This document shows positions 1 through 7,553 of a DNA stretch of 34,147 nucleotides, piece by piece. Origin of the DNA: Planctomycetota bacterium (GTDB lineage Bacteria; Planctomycetota; Planctomycetia; Gemmatales; Gemmataceae). Where the stretch lies: NCBI GenBank assembly GCA_016872595.1, contig VGZJ01000031.1, forward strand, positions 1-34,147, read 5' to 3'. The notes beneath the pieces are model-generated. The model did not search any database. It saw only the letters and a list, made by a program, of their open reading frames with translations, and was not told the origin of the DNA. Positions within the stretch are counted from its first letter, which is position 1. Each line of letters opens with the position of its first letter. The position numbers and the translations under genes are program-made.

Positions 1-119
1 AAGTGCCGGTATCGGTGGTCACAGATGTGCATCAGACGCCCGCAGAAGGGGCAATCCCGATCGAGAACGTCGAGTTCCAGGAGGGCGAAATCGGTATCCT
101 TGGGCCAGTGGTAAGGCAT
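1..119 (-). CDS. Partial zinc-ribbon protein, N-terminus only
   Basis: The minus strand opens with an ATG at 117-119 and runs without a stop to the window edge, giving 39 residues. A GGAGG Shine-Dalgarno site lies about 10 bases upstream on the minus strand. The visible part begins MPYHWPKDTDFALLELDVL and continues into a CPFCG pair that looks like the first half of a zinc ribbon, followed by a His-rich stretch (MHICDHRYRH). I do not know the function. Proteins starting with such a zinc ribbon include transposase-like and helix-turn-helix proteins, so a mobile-element origin is possible but unproven. The rest of the gene lies outside the window. Confidence 0.6.
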   Translation of the reverse strand, partial: MPYHWPKDTDFALLELDVLDRDCPFCGRLMHICDHRYRH

Positions 120-221
120 CCTGCCGACCTCCACGTTTGAGCCGCCTCCAGCGAAAAGATGATCACGCAAGAGTTTACACACAGAATACGCTACCTTCTA
201 GCCCTCTCGCGGATCGTTGTA

Positions 222-256
222 TCTTTATCCTGTATTCATCTTGTTCAGCCTGTCAA
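222..256. other. Short degenerate CCTGT-type direct repeats in a spacer
   Basis: The spacer between the partial gene and the sugar transferase holds repeated units of the form ATCCTGT / ATCTTGT / AGCCTGT, spaced by about 10 bases. Read on the minus strand this includes TTGACA (a possible -35), but no good -10 follows at 17 bases. I see no gene in this spacer. Confidence 0.3.
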
Positions 257-281
257 AACTCTTCTGCCTTCCTGTTCCGTG

Positions 282-1112
282 TCAGGCCGGTTGGAGCGCG
301 GGGACGGGTGTGCCGTCGGTGGGGGGGACGATGTTGGCGTAGAAGGCGTCGGCGACGGCCTTGCGTGTGGGCAGCAGGAACAGGCGGCGGAGCAACCCCG
401 GCCCGGCCCCGGACGCGCGGAACAGCGTCGCCGCGATCAGCCGCAGGTCGAACCACAGGCTCTGGTTTTCGACGTAGTACAGGTCGTACACGACCTTGTA
501 GCGCACACTGGTCACGTCGGTGTCGGCGGGGAGCAGGCACTGCGCGAGGCCGGTCACGCCGGGCTTGATGCGGAGCCGGTGCCGGTAGCAGGGCACGAGC
601 TGGTTCAGCCCCTTCGCCTGAATCACTTCCGGGCGCTCCGGGCGCGGCCCGACGAGGCTCATCTGACCCATCAAGACGTTGAAGAGCTGAGGCAGTTCGT
701 CGATGTGTGTGAGGCGCAGGAACCGGCCGACCCGCGTGGTGCGGCTGTCGCCCTTCTGCGACCACTGGATGCCGGACACGGCTTCCACGTTGGCCCGCAT
801 GGTGCGAACCTTGATGATCTTGTACTTGCGGCCGTTCAACCCGACGCGGGTCTGGGTGTAGAACACCGGGCCGCGCGACGTGAGCTTCACCGCGACCGCC
901 GCGAGCGCGATCAGCACCAGCGCCGGGGGGAGCATGGCGAGCGCGACGCAGTAGTCGAACGTGGTCTTGGCGGCGGCGTACCACCCGAGGTTTGCGGGCA
1001 GGTCCACGACCGTGTCCGCCGTCGTCGGCTCGTTCAACAACCTCGGGCACTGGTACGGGGGCAACCTCGGCCACTGGTACCCCGGCGGGTTGAAGAACGG
1101 CAGCGGCATCAT
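282..1112 (-). CDS. Bacterial sugar transferase (undecaprenyl-phosphate sugar phosphotransferase type)
   Basis: This 276-residue protein matches the polyprenyl-phosphate sugar-1-phosphate transferases that begin exopolysaccharide or O-antigen assembly at the inner membrane. It has one hydrophobic segment at about residues 52-76, then the cytoplasmic catalytic domain: GRKYKIIKVRTMR (94-106), DELPQLFNVL (138-147), LVGPRPERPE (153-162) and PGVTGLAQ (184-191), all standard for the family. Only one membrane segment is present, so it is the short WcaJ-C-terminus or PglC-like form. The first 45 residues are Pro-rich and poorly conserved in appearance. No clear ribosome-binding site precedes the two adjacent ATG codons, so the start is uncertain. 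The sugar epimerase at 1969 fits a glycan-related neighbourhood, although it is on the other strand. Confidence 0.9.
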   Translation of the reverse strand: MMPLPFFNPPGYQWPRLPPYQCPRLLNEPTTADTVVDLPANLGWYAAAKTTFDYCVALAMLPPALVLIALAAVAVKLTSRGPVFYTQTRVGLNGRKYKIIKVRTMRANVEAVSGIQWSQKGDSRTTRVGRFLRLTHIDELPQLFNVLMGQMSLVGPRPERPEVIQAKGLNQLVPCYRHRLRIKPGVTGLAQCLLPADTDVTSVRYKVVYDLYYVENQSLWFDLRLIAATLFRASGAGPGLLRRLFLLPTRKAVADAFYANIVPPTDGTPVPALQPA

Positions 1113-1256
1113 CGGATACGGCGGGGGCGGCGGCTACGCGGGCGGCGTCGGCGTCGGCCCGACGGTGGGCGGGGCGCGCGGCGGCGGTGCGCAAGGGCTG
1201 CTGAACGGCGCGGCCACCGCCGGGGCCGCGATGGGCCAGCTCCGGCGCTAAGAGTC

Positions 1257-1321
1257 GGCAACTCGCTCCGCGAGTTGCCATTTCTTCTGGATCACAACGA
1301 CAACTCGCGGAGCGAGTTGCC
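1257..1321. repeat. Paired palindromes ahead of a secreted-protein gene
   Basis: Two copies of a palindrome (core CAACTCGC-3 nt-GCGAGTTG) lie at 1257-1279 and 1301-1321. They are reverse complements of each other, so each can fold alone or both can fold together. They end about 10 bases before the ribosome-binding site of the next gene. Confidence 0.85.
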
Positions 1322-1341
1322 TACCATCACGGAGGTCGAGT

Positions 1342-1896
1342 ATGAACCCGGCAGTCTTGGTTCGGTCGGCGCTGGTGGCGATTGCCGGCGCGTTCGCGTG
1401 GGCCGGCGCGTCGGCAGCCACCGCCGCGGACGTGACCCCGCCGCCCCCGCCACCGGTGTACGGCGCGCCGGTCGCGGTGGGCGACCCCGGTTGCGAGACC
1501 TGTCAGCACGGCACCGCGAAGGCCAAGTGCGCCAAGTGCGGGAGCCTGCTGAGCCTGCACCGCAACGGGAAGACCCCGTACCCGGTGAACCTGTGCCCCG
1601 GCGCGTGCTTCGGCTACTTCCAAACGCAGTGGCGCAAGTGGGACGAAGTGTGCCCGTACCCGTACCTCGGTGTCGGCGTCAGCGACGCGCCGCGCCCGCC
1701 GGCCGGGGTGCTGAACCCGGGCGGCCCGACCCCGCGCCCGCTCGACCCGAAGATGATGGACCCGAAGTTGCCGGACCCGAAGCCGTTCGATCCGAAGCTG
1801 CCGGACCCGAAGCCGCTGGAACCGAAGAAGACTGGGGCCGCGCCGACGATCCCGCCGATCCCGGTCGTGCAGAGCAAGTTCACCGTGCCCGGCTAA
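1342..1896 (+). CDS. Secreted Cys-containing protein with Pro/Lys repeat tail
   Basis: A 184-residue protein with a GGAGG site at 1331-1335. An N-terminal signal peptide (about residues 1-29, ending ASAATAAD) suggests export. The central part has a cysteine-rich segment (CETC, CAKCG, then two more Cys around LCPGAC) that could bind metal or form disulfides. The C-terminal third is a low-complexity run of DPK-type units (LDPK, MDPK, LPDPK, FDPK, LEPK). I do not recognise a named family. Proteins of this sort, short and secreted with Cys pairs and Pro-rich tails, are common in Gemmata-like planctomycetes. A terminator-like hairpin follows the gene, so it is probably transcribed alone. Confidence 0.8.
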   Translation: MNPAVLVRSALVAIAGAFAWAGASAATAADVTPPPPPPVYGAPVAVGDPGCETCQHGTAKAKCAKCGSLLSLHRNGKTPYPVNLCPGACFGYFQTQWRKWDEVCPYPYLGVGVSDAPRPPAGVLNPGGPTPRPLDPKMMDPKLPDPKPFDPKLPDPKPLEPKKTGAAPTIPPIPVVQSKFTVPG

Positions 1897-1921
1897 CGTG
1901 TCCTAAACTTCTCGCACTCGC

Positions 1922-1955
1922 CCGCCCGACCGTTCCGCGGCCGGGCGGTTTCGTT
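1922..1955 (+). terminator. Intrinsic terminator-like hairpin
   Basis: Arms 1922-1932 and 1938-1948 pair over 11 positions with one mismatch around a 5-base loop, followed by TTTCGTT. It lies between the secreted protein and the epimerase. Confidence 0.7.
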
Positions 1956-1968
1956 GCGCGGAGGAGCG

Positions 1969-2907
1969 ATGCCCGGAACCTATCTCGTGACCGGCGGCGC
2001 GGGCTTCATCGGCTCGCACCTCGTTGAGGCGCTGACCGCGGCCGGGCGCGCCGTGCGCGTGTTCGACGACCTCTCGACCGGGTTGGCGTCGAACCTCACG
2101 CACATCGTGCCCGCGCCGGAACTCGTTCAAGGGTGCGTGACCGACACCGCGGCGCTCGCGCGCGCCGCGGCCGGGTGCGAAGTCGTTTTCCACCTCGCGG
2201 CGCTGGCGTCGGTGGCGAAGAGCGTCGAAGACCCGCCGGCCAGTCACGCGGCCTGCGCCACCGGCGCGCTGAACGTGCTGCACGCGGCGCACAAGGCCGG
2301 GGCGCGGCGCGTCGTGTACGCCGGCAGCGCCAGCGCATACGGCAACGCCAGCGACCCCGCGGGGCAGGACGAGGAGACGCCGCTGATGGCGCTCTCGCCC
2401 TACGCCGCCGCGAAGCTCGCGGGCGAGTTCTACGCGCAATCGTTCGCGCACAGCCTCGGACTCGAAACCGTGCGCCTGCGGTTCTTCAACGTGTTCGGCC
2501 CGCGGCAGCGCGCCGACAGCCCGTACAGCGGGGTGATCGCCATTTTCGCGGCGCTGCTCGCCGCCGGGCGCGTAGCGACCGTTCACGGCGACGGCCTGCA
2601 ATCGCGCGACTTCGTGTACGTGTCCGACGTGGCGCGCGCCTTGATGCTGGCGGCGGAAACGCCCGGCGTGTCGGGCCGCGTCTACAACGTCGGCACGGGC
2701 GGCAGCGTGACGCTGCTCGACCTGATCGCGGAACTGAACACGGTCCTCGGCACGAGCGCGGTCCCGGTTCACGGTCCGGCGCGGGCCGGCGACGTGCGCC
2801 ACTCGCGCGCGAAGATCGACCGCATCCGCGCCGACCTCGGCTACGCCCCACAAGTGCCGTTCGCGGTCGGCCTGCGCCAAACGCTCGACTGGGCGCGCGG
2901 GAAGTAA
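1969..2907 (+). CDS. NAD-dependent epimerase/dehydratase (extended SDR, UDP-glucose 4-epimerase-like)
   Basis: A 312-residue extended short-chain dehydrogenase acting on nucleotide sugars. It shows the Rossmann signature TGGAGFIGSHL (residues 8-18), the catalytic Ser region GSASAYG (119-125) and YxxxK as Tyr145/Lys149, followed by RFFNVFGPRQ and the GDGLQSRDFVYVSDVA segment typical of GalE/RmlB-type enzymes. An upstream TTG at 1954 is in frame, but GGAGGAG at 1960-1966 sits just before the ATG at 1969 and decides the start. The exact sugar substrate (UDP-glucose, UDP-glucuronate or other) cannot be told from sequence. The gene converges on pdxA across a long inverted repeat. Confidence 0.92.
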   Translation: MPGTYLVTGGAGFIGSHLVEALTAAGRAVRVFDDLSTGLASNLTHIVPAPELVQGCVTDTAALARAAAGCEVVFHLAALASVAKSVEDPPASHAACATGALNVLHAAHKAGARRVVYAGSASAYGNASDPAGQDEETPLMALSPYAAAKLAGEFYAQSFAHSLGLETVRLRFFNVFGPRQRADSPYSGVIAIFAALLAAGRVATVHGDGLQSRDFVYVSDVARALMLAAETPGVSGRVYNVGTGGSVTLLDLIAELNTVLGTSAVPVHGPARAGDVRHSRAKIDRIRADLGYAPQVPFAVGLRQTLDWARGK

Positions 2908-2930
2908 AAGTATTCGTAGCGTAGCAACGG

Positions 2931-3022
2931 GCCGGAAGCGTGAGCGACGGACAAGCTTTGGCGCGTGAGGGCCTTCGACGCCCCCATTGCGATGTAGCTT
3001 GTCCGTCGCTCACGCTTCCGGC
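2931..3022. repeat. 27-bp perfect inverted repeat between convergent genes
   Basis: Arms at 2931-2957 and 2996-3022 are perfect reverse complements and the pairing continues imperfectly outward on both sides (to about 2912 and 3040). It sits exactly between the convergent epimerase and pdxA genes, where it could act as a bidirectional terminator, although neither side has a long T-run. Confidence 0.9.
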
Positions 3023-3056
3023 TCGTCGCTGCGCGACGAAAATGCCACGCGCACTC

Positions 3057-4007
3057 CTACCGCGCCAGCTTCGCGGCGAGCGCGACGGCTTGCACGAAGC
3101 TCGACACGTCCGCGACGCCCTTCCACGCGATGTCGAACGCGGTCCCGTGGTCGACGCTCGTGCGCACGATGGGCAACCCCAGCGTTACGTTCACCGCGTC
3201 CTCGAAGGCCAGCGCCTTGAGCGGAATAAGTCCCTGATCGTGGTACATGCAGACGTAGGCGTCGCACGCGGCGCGCAGCTTCGGCAGGAACGCGGTGTCC
3301 GGCGGGAGCGGGCCGCGCACGTCGATCCCCGCGGCGCGCGCCGCTTCGATGGCCGGCGCGATGATACGCTCTTCCTCGCCACTTCCGAACAGTCCGTGTT
3401 CGCCGGCGTGCGGGTTCAGCCCGCACACCAACAGGCGCGGCGCGCGCCCACGAATCCGCCGCATCGCTTCGGCCGTTAGGTCGATGGTGTCGCGCACGCT
3501 CTCGACCGTCAGCAGCGCCGGCACTTCCGAATAGCCGACGTGGACCGTGACGAGGCTACAGGTGATCGCCTCCGCGGTCAGCATCATGCAGTGTCGCGGC
3601 GCGCCGGTGCGACTGGCGAGAATCTCGGTGTGACCGGGGAAGGGCACGCCGGCCGCGTGCAGCGCCTCTTTGTGAAGCGGCCCGGTGCAGATCGCATCGA
3701 CGCGCCCCGCGAGCGCCTCGTCGATGGTGAACGTGACGTACTCGTACGCGGCCCGCCCACACGCGGCCGACACCGCGCCCGGAACGAGGGTGTCGGCGTC
3801 GATGGCCCCCAGATCGCGAACCGCGGCGCGGTCGGGTTCGGGCCAACCGAGGTGCCGCGCGACGCGCGCTAGCACGCCGGCGCTCCCGAACACAAGCGGT
3901 ACGCACAGCGCGCGCACGCGCTCGTCGCGCAGCAGACGCAGACACAGCTCCGGGCCGACGCCGGCCGGGTCGCCCATCGTGATCGCGATTCGCGGCAATT
4001 GGGACAT
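3057..4007 (-). CDS. pdxA: 4-hydroxythreonine-4-phosphate dehydrogenase
   Basis: PdxA oxidises 4-phosphohydroxy-L-threonine in the DXP-dependent route to pyridoxal 5'-phosphate. The 316-residue length is normal. The N-terminus has the signature [12 protein letters not shown] (9-20). Three histidines that match the metal ligands of the family are seen at His156 (TVHVGYSE), His200 (LNPHAGEHG) and His256 ([13 protein letters not shown]); [17 protein letters not shown] and [12 protein letters not shown] are also typical. Neighbouring genes do not belong to vitamin B6 synthesis, so this is a stand-alone copy, although several PLP enzymes are encoded elsewhere in the window. Confidence 0.96.
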   Translation of the reverse strand: MSQLPRIAITMGDPAGVGPELCLRLLRDERVRALCVPLVFGSAGVLARVARHLGWPEPDRAAVRDLGAIDADTLVPGAVSAACGRAAYEYVTFTIDEALAGRVDAICTGPLHKEALHAAGVPFPGHTEILASRTGAPRHCMMLTAEAITCSLVTVHVGYSEVPALLTVESVRDTIDLTAEAMRRIRGRAPRLLVCGLNPHAGEHGLFGSGEEERIIAPAIEAARAAGIDVRGPLPPDTAFLPKLRAACDAYVCMYHDQGLIPLKALAFEDAVNVTLGLPIVRTSVDHGTAFDIAWKGVADVSSFVQAVALAAKLAR

Positions 4008-4092
4008 GCGGACGCCCGGCGGTTCCCGTTAGAATGCGGCGCTATTGTAGCCGGACACTAGCGGGCGCGCGCCGCGCGCGGGGGAACACACG

Positions 4093-5298
4093 ATGTCGTC
4101 TCAGCCGTTCGCGCCCGCCGCTCTCCCCGTCGCGCGGGTCGCGTCCGTGGATGCGTACCGCGGTCTCGTCATGTTCCTGATGATGGCGGAAGTGCTGCGC
4201 TTGGGCGCGCTCAAGACCGCGTTCCCCGAGTCCGAAGTCGCCAGTTTTCTCGCGTACCACCAAGACCACGTCGCGTGGCGCGGGTGCTCGCTCCACGACC
4301 TCATTCAGCCGTCGTTCTCGTTCCTCGTGGGCGTGGCGCTGCCGTTCTCGCTCGCGGCGCGCCGGGCCCGCGGCGACGCCGCGTGGTTCCGCTGGCTTCA
4401 CGCGATCTGGCGCGCGACGCGCCTCGTGCTGCTCGGCGTGTTCCTGCGCTCGGTGGGCCAGAAGCAAACGAACTGGATGTTCACGGACACGCTCTCGCAG
4501 ATCGGCCTCGGTTACGTCTTCCTGTTCGCGCTGGGGCACCTGCGCGCGACGTGGCAGTGGATCGCGTTCGTACTCCTCCTGATCGGCTACTGGGCGCTGT
4601 TCGCGCTCCACCCGTTACCGGGGCCGGAGTTCGACTACACGGCCGTGGCCGGGCTGCCGGCCGACCAGCGCCCCACCGGGTTCGCGGCCCACTGGGACAA
4701 GAACACGAACGCCGCGGCCGGCTTCGACACGTGGTTCCTGAACCAGTTCCCGCGCGAGAAGCCGTGGAGCCACGCGGTCCACAACCGGGGCGGGTACGCG
4801 ACGCTCAGCTTCATCCCGACGCTGGCGACGATGATCCTCGGCCTAATTGCGGGCAACTGGCTCCGCGCCGCGCAGCGCCCGTGGGCGACGGTGCGACACT
4901 TCGCCGCGCTCGGCCTCGCGCTGCTCGCCGGCGGATACTTGCTCGACGCCACCGGCCTGTGCCCGAACGTGAAGCGCATCTGGACGCCGGCGTGGGTGCT
5001 GTTCAGCGGGGGCTGGTGCTTCCTGTTGCTCGCCGGGTTCGCGGTCCTTCTCGACACCGGCCTGAAAGGGCGGTGGGCGTTCCCGCTCGTGGTGATCGGG
5101 GCGAACAGCATCGCGGCCTACGTCGCGGCCGGGCTGCTGAAGGGGTTCGTGACCGAGTCGTTCAAGACGCACTTCGGGCAGAACGTGTTCGCGCAGGCCG
5201 GGCCGTACCAGCACCTCGCGAGCGGGGCCGCGGTTCTGGGCGTGTTCTGGCTCGTGCTGTTGTGGATGTACCGGCGCAAGGTGTTCGTGAAGATATGA
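4093..5298 (+). CDS. HGSNAT/DUF5009-like multi-pass membrane protein
   Basis: A 401-residue membrane protein with about ten hydrophobic helices. It begins with the family hallmark [17 protein letters not shown] and then [26 protein letters not shown], as in bacterial relatives of heparan-alpha-glucosaminide N-acetyltransferase (DUF1624/DUF5009). Family members are thought to move acyl groups across the membrane onto sugars, but the bacterial substrates are mostly unknown. The usual conserved His in the second segment appears to be present (SLHDL). The region around [21 protein letters not shown]-like residues, about 220-240, forms a loop followed by a helix. A GGGGA-type site precedes the ATG. 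Divergent from pdxA, with about 85 bases between the two starts. Confidence 0.8.
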   Translation: MSSQPFAPAALPVARVASVDAYRGLVMFLMMAEVLRLGALKTAFPESEVASFLAYHQDHVAWRGCSLHDLIQPSFSFLVGVALPFSLAARRARGDAAWFRWLHAIWRATRLVLLGVFLRSVGQKQTNWMFTDTLSQIGLGYVFLFALGHLRATWQWIAFVLLLIGYWALFALHPLPGPEFDYTAVAGLPADQRPTGFAAHWDKNTNAAAGFDTWFLNQFPREKPWSHAVHNRGGYATLSFIPTLATMILGLIAGNWLRAAQRPWATVRHFAALGLALLAGGYLLDATGLCPNVKRIWTPAWVLFSGGWCFLLLAGFAVLLDTGLKGRWAFPLVVIGANSIAAYVAAGLLKGFVTESFKTHFGQNVFAQAGPYQHLASGAAVLGVFWLVLLWMYRRKVFVKI

Positions 5299-5452
5299 TC
5301 GCCGTCGCGCCGGGGCGCAGAACTGCGCCGCCGCGTGAAATCGCTGCAATAACTGATGAAAACCGCGCCCGCACCTCACTTTCCGATTTCGCGCCGCACC
5401 GCGATCCGTTCTAGGGTCCGTTCAACGGCCCCTACTCCAGACCACGGCACCC

Positions 5453-6454
5453 ATGCACACGCTCCCCGGTACGGCCCCGGATACGCGGTACGATACCGCC
5501 CTGCACTCGACGCCCGCCCCGGTGCGCACGCCGACCCCGGCCCGCGTCGTGCCCGCGGACGCGCCCACGATCCTACTCGTGGACGATTCCTCGGTGCAGC
5601 GGCGCATTGTGAACAGTCTGCTCGAGGCCGCGGGCACGTGGCGCGTGGTGCAGGCCAACGACGGCGTCTCCGCGCTCGCCGCGATGGAACAGTCGCAGCC
5701 GAGCCTCGTGCTGACCGACGTGTACATGCCGCGCATGGACGGCCTCGCGCTGGTCGAACAGGTGCGCGACCGGTTCCCCCACATTCCGGTCGTGCTGATG
5801 ACCGGGATGGGGAGCGAGCAGACCGCGGTGGCCGCGCTCAAGGCCGGGGCCGCGGACTACGTGCCCAAGCGGTGCATGGTCAGCGAGCTCGGGCCCATCA
5901 TCGAGCGCGTGCTGGCGAACGCGCGGGCCGAGATGGACCGGCTCCGGCTCCTCGACGGCATGACCGGGCGGCTCACGCGGTTCGTGCTGGTCAACGACCC
6001 CAAGCTGGTGACCCCGCTGGTGGCGCAACTCCGCGACGACCTGCTCGCGGTCGGCGTGTGCAACCGGCACACGGCCACGCGCGTCGGGATCGCGATCGAA
6101 GAGGCGCTGCTGAACGCGGTGTACCACGGCAACTTGGAGATCAGTTCGGAACTGAAGAAGAACGGCGACGCGCCGTTCCACGCGCTGGCCCACGAGCGCC
6201 GGACGCAAGAGCCGTACGTCGCGCGCCGGGTGCGCGTGCTGTCACGCGTGACGGAAAAGAAGGCCACGTTCGTGATTACCGACGAGGGGCCGGGGTTCGA
6301 CGTGGCCGCGCTCCCCGACCCGACCGACCCGGAGAACCTCGACCGCCCCAGCGGGCGCGGCCTGCTCCTGATGCGCACCTTTATGGACGAAGTGCGGTAC
6401 AACGCGGCCGGCAACCGCTGCACGATGGTGCTGGCGCGCAAAGCCGGGGCTTAG
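5453..6454 (+). CDS. Response regulator receiver fused to a HATPase_c (RsbW/anti-sigma-like) domain
   Basis: A 333-residue two-domain signalling protein. Residues 39-155 form a receiver: acidic pair Asp44/Asp45, phospho-acceptor Asp89 (LTDVYMPRMDG), Thr117 (LMTGMG) and Lys139. Residues about 185-330 form a GHKL ATPase: N-box EEALLNAVYHGN (216-227), G1 DEGPGFD (277-283) and G2 GRGLLLM (301-307). There is no HisKA dimerisation domain or H-box, so it resembles the serine-kinase/anti-sigma ATPases rather than a histidine kinase. I infer that phosphorylation of the receiver controls the ATPase, which then acts on an anti-sigma-antagonist (STAS) or sigma partner; none is encoded nearby. The ATG has no good Shine-Dalgarno site and the first 38 residues are Pro-rich, so the start may be further in. 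Confidence 0.88.
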   Translation: MHTLPGTAPDTRYDTALHSTPAPVRTPTPARVVPADAPTILLVDDSSVQRRIVNSLLEAAGTWRVVQANDGVSALAAMEQSQPSLVLTDVYMPRMDGLALVEQVRDRFPHIPVVLMTGMGSEQTAVAALKAGAADYVPKRCMVSELGPIIERVLANARAEMDRLRLLDGMTGRLTRFVLVNDPKLVTPLVAQLRDDLLAVGVCNRHTATRVGIAIEEALLNAVYHGNLEISSELKKNGDAPFHALAHERRTQEPYVARRVRVLSRVTEKKATFVITDEGPGFDVAALPDPTDPENLDRPSGRGLLLMRTFMDEVRYNAAGNRCTMVLARKAGA

Positions 6455-6561
6455 CTCCACGGTCCGTACAACTCGTTTTGGTCGCGCAACTGGCGCGGAA
6501 GGTGGTCCAGTCGTAACGGCTGTGCTGTTTTCCCAATCGCGCCAGTTTCCCCCGTTTACCT

Positions 6562-6590
6562 TTGACGGATTTTTCCTGTAGTTCTACCAT
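6562..6590 (+). promoter_or_regulatory. Candidate sigma-70 promoter
   Basis: TTGACG (6562-6567), 17-base spacer, TACCAT (6585-6590). Transcription would start near 6597, which supports the ATG at 6649 for the next gene rather than any start further upstream in the same frame. Confidence 0.6.
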
Positions 6591-6648
6591 CCTCATCACG
6601 GAGGGGATTGCCTCCTTCGGCCCGTCCCGAAACGAGAGGATTCGATCC

Positions 6649-7425
6649 ATGTACAGCATCGTGATGCTCACCGCGATGTCGGCCGGGGCCGACGTCACCC
6701 CGCCGCCGAAGCCGGCGACCCCTGTTGTCGTTTCCCCGGTCGGCTGCGGCGGGTGCAGCGGCATCGTCATGAGCGGCTGCACCGGCTGTAGCGGGTACAC
6801 GTCGTGCCACGGGTGCTGCGGCGGGTTCCTCGGCCTGCGTAGCGGCGGCCTGTTCCACCGCAGCTCGTGCCACGGCTGCACCGGCTGCACCGGGTTCTCG
6901 TGCAGCGGGTACGCCTGCCACGGGTCGTGCAGCGGGTCGTGCTTCGGCTCGTGTCACGGCTCGGCGTGGGGCCCGCCGGTCGGCATGCCGCCGTACACCC
7001 TGCACGGGTACAACACCGGCACCGCGACGTGGACCGCCGGCGCGCCGGTCACCATCTACGGCCGCACGCACAGCCCGAACCCGCCGCCGGTCATGGTGAT
7101 CCCGATGATCCCGCCGGCGAAGACCGGGTCCGACGCGCCCCCGGTCGGCGCGAACCTGATCTTCAAGGTGCCGGCCGACGCGAAGGTGTACGTGGACGGC
7201 AAGAAGGACCCCGAACCCGGCGCGGGCACCACGCGCGCGTTCTACACCCCGGCGCTGGCGACGGGGAAGAAGTTCTTCTACGAGGTCGAAGTGAAGGTGA
7301 AGGTCAAGGACAAGGAAGAGAGCGAGAAACAGACCGTCGTGTTCGAGTCCGGCGAGACGAAGACCGTCGAGTTCAAGAAACTGGTCGCCGCCGTCGAGAA
7401 GGCCGGCGCGGTCGCGGGCAAGTAA
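6649..7425 (+). CDS. Cys/Gly-rich protein with C-terminal TIGR03000 domain
   Basis: A 258-residue protein of planctomycete type. Residues about 20-110 are an array of short Cys-Gly units (GCGGCSG, SGCTGCSG, SCHGCCGG, CTGCTG, SGSCFGSCHGS). The C-terminal 90 residues carry the TIGR03000 domain, recognisable from NLIFKVPADAKVYVDGKK, a TRAFYTPAL segment and the FFYEVEVKVKVKD strand. This domain is known only from planctomycetes, with no assigned function; it is usually found in secreted or envelope proteins. The short N-terminus (MYSIVMLTAMSAGADVTPPP) is a weak signal-like sequence. A promoter lies 60 bases upstream and a strong terminator follows, so the gene is probably monocistronic. The Cys array suggests metal binding or disulfide cross-linking, which is inference. 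Confidence 0.85.
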   Translation: MYSIVMLTAMSAGADVTPPPKPATPVVVSPVGCGGCSGIVMSGCTGCSGYTSCHGCCGGFLGLRSGGLFHRSSCHGCTGCTGFSCSGYACHGSCSGSCFGSCHGSAWGPPVGMPPYTLHGYNTGTATWTAGAPVTIYGRTHSPNPPPVMVIPMIPPAKTGSDAPPVGANLIFKVPADAKVYVDGKKDPEPGAGTTRAFYTPALATGKKFFYEVEVKVKVKDKEESEKQTVVFESGETKTVEFKKLVAAVEKAGAVAGK

Positions 7426-7449
7426 GGCGCGCTGTCGTCCCACACGCAG

Positions 7450-7483
7450 GCCCACCGACGCAGTCGGTGGGCTTGTTCGTTTT
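7450..7483 (+). terminator. Intrinsic terminator
   Basis: Perfect 10-bp stem 7450-7459 / 7463-7472 with loop GCA, followed by TTGTTCGTTTT. It ends the TIGR03000 gene. Confidence 0.9.
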
Positions 7484-7486
7484 ATG

Positions 7487-7507
7487 TTCCGCCCCTTCAG
7501 GGCGGAA
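7487..7507. repeat. Small hairpin between convergent genes
   Basis: Perfect 8-bp stem 7487-7494 / 7500-7507 with a 5-base loop. It lies just beyond the stop of holA on the minus strand and may help end that transcript, although no T-run follows on that strand. Confidence 0.5.
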
Positions 7508-7553
7508 GATAAAGGACTCGGCGCGCTCAACGTATCCCGATTGGTCATGCCCC

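Noticed and set aside
961-1251. Gly-rich plus-strand frame with two GHWYGG-like units
   Set aside because: Half of it lies antisense to the sugar transferase, there is no ribosome-binding site, and the Gly/Tyr repeat mirrors the Pro-rich N-terminus of the real gene. Kept only as a curiosity.
159-2027. Very long plus-strand frame of about 620 codons
   Set aside because: It is the antisense shadow of the sugar transferase and the alternate frame of the secreted-protein gene, composed of Arg/Gly/Ala-rich sequence without domains. Other long frames, such as 17781-20234 and 26251-28716 on the minus strand, are shadows of the same kind in high-GC DNA.
6781-6960. Cys-Gly array as a frameshifted or artefactual repeat
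   Set aside because: The frame stays open, the codon pattern is like its neighbours, and it leads into a good TIGR03000 domain, so it is treated as real coding sequence.
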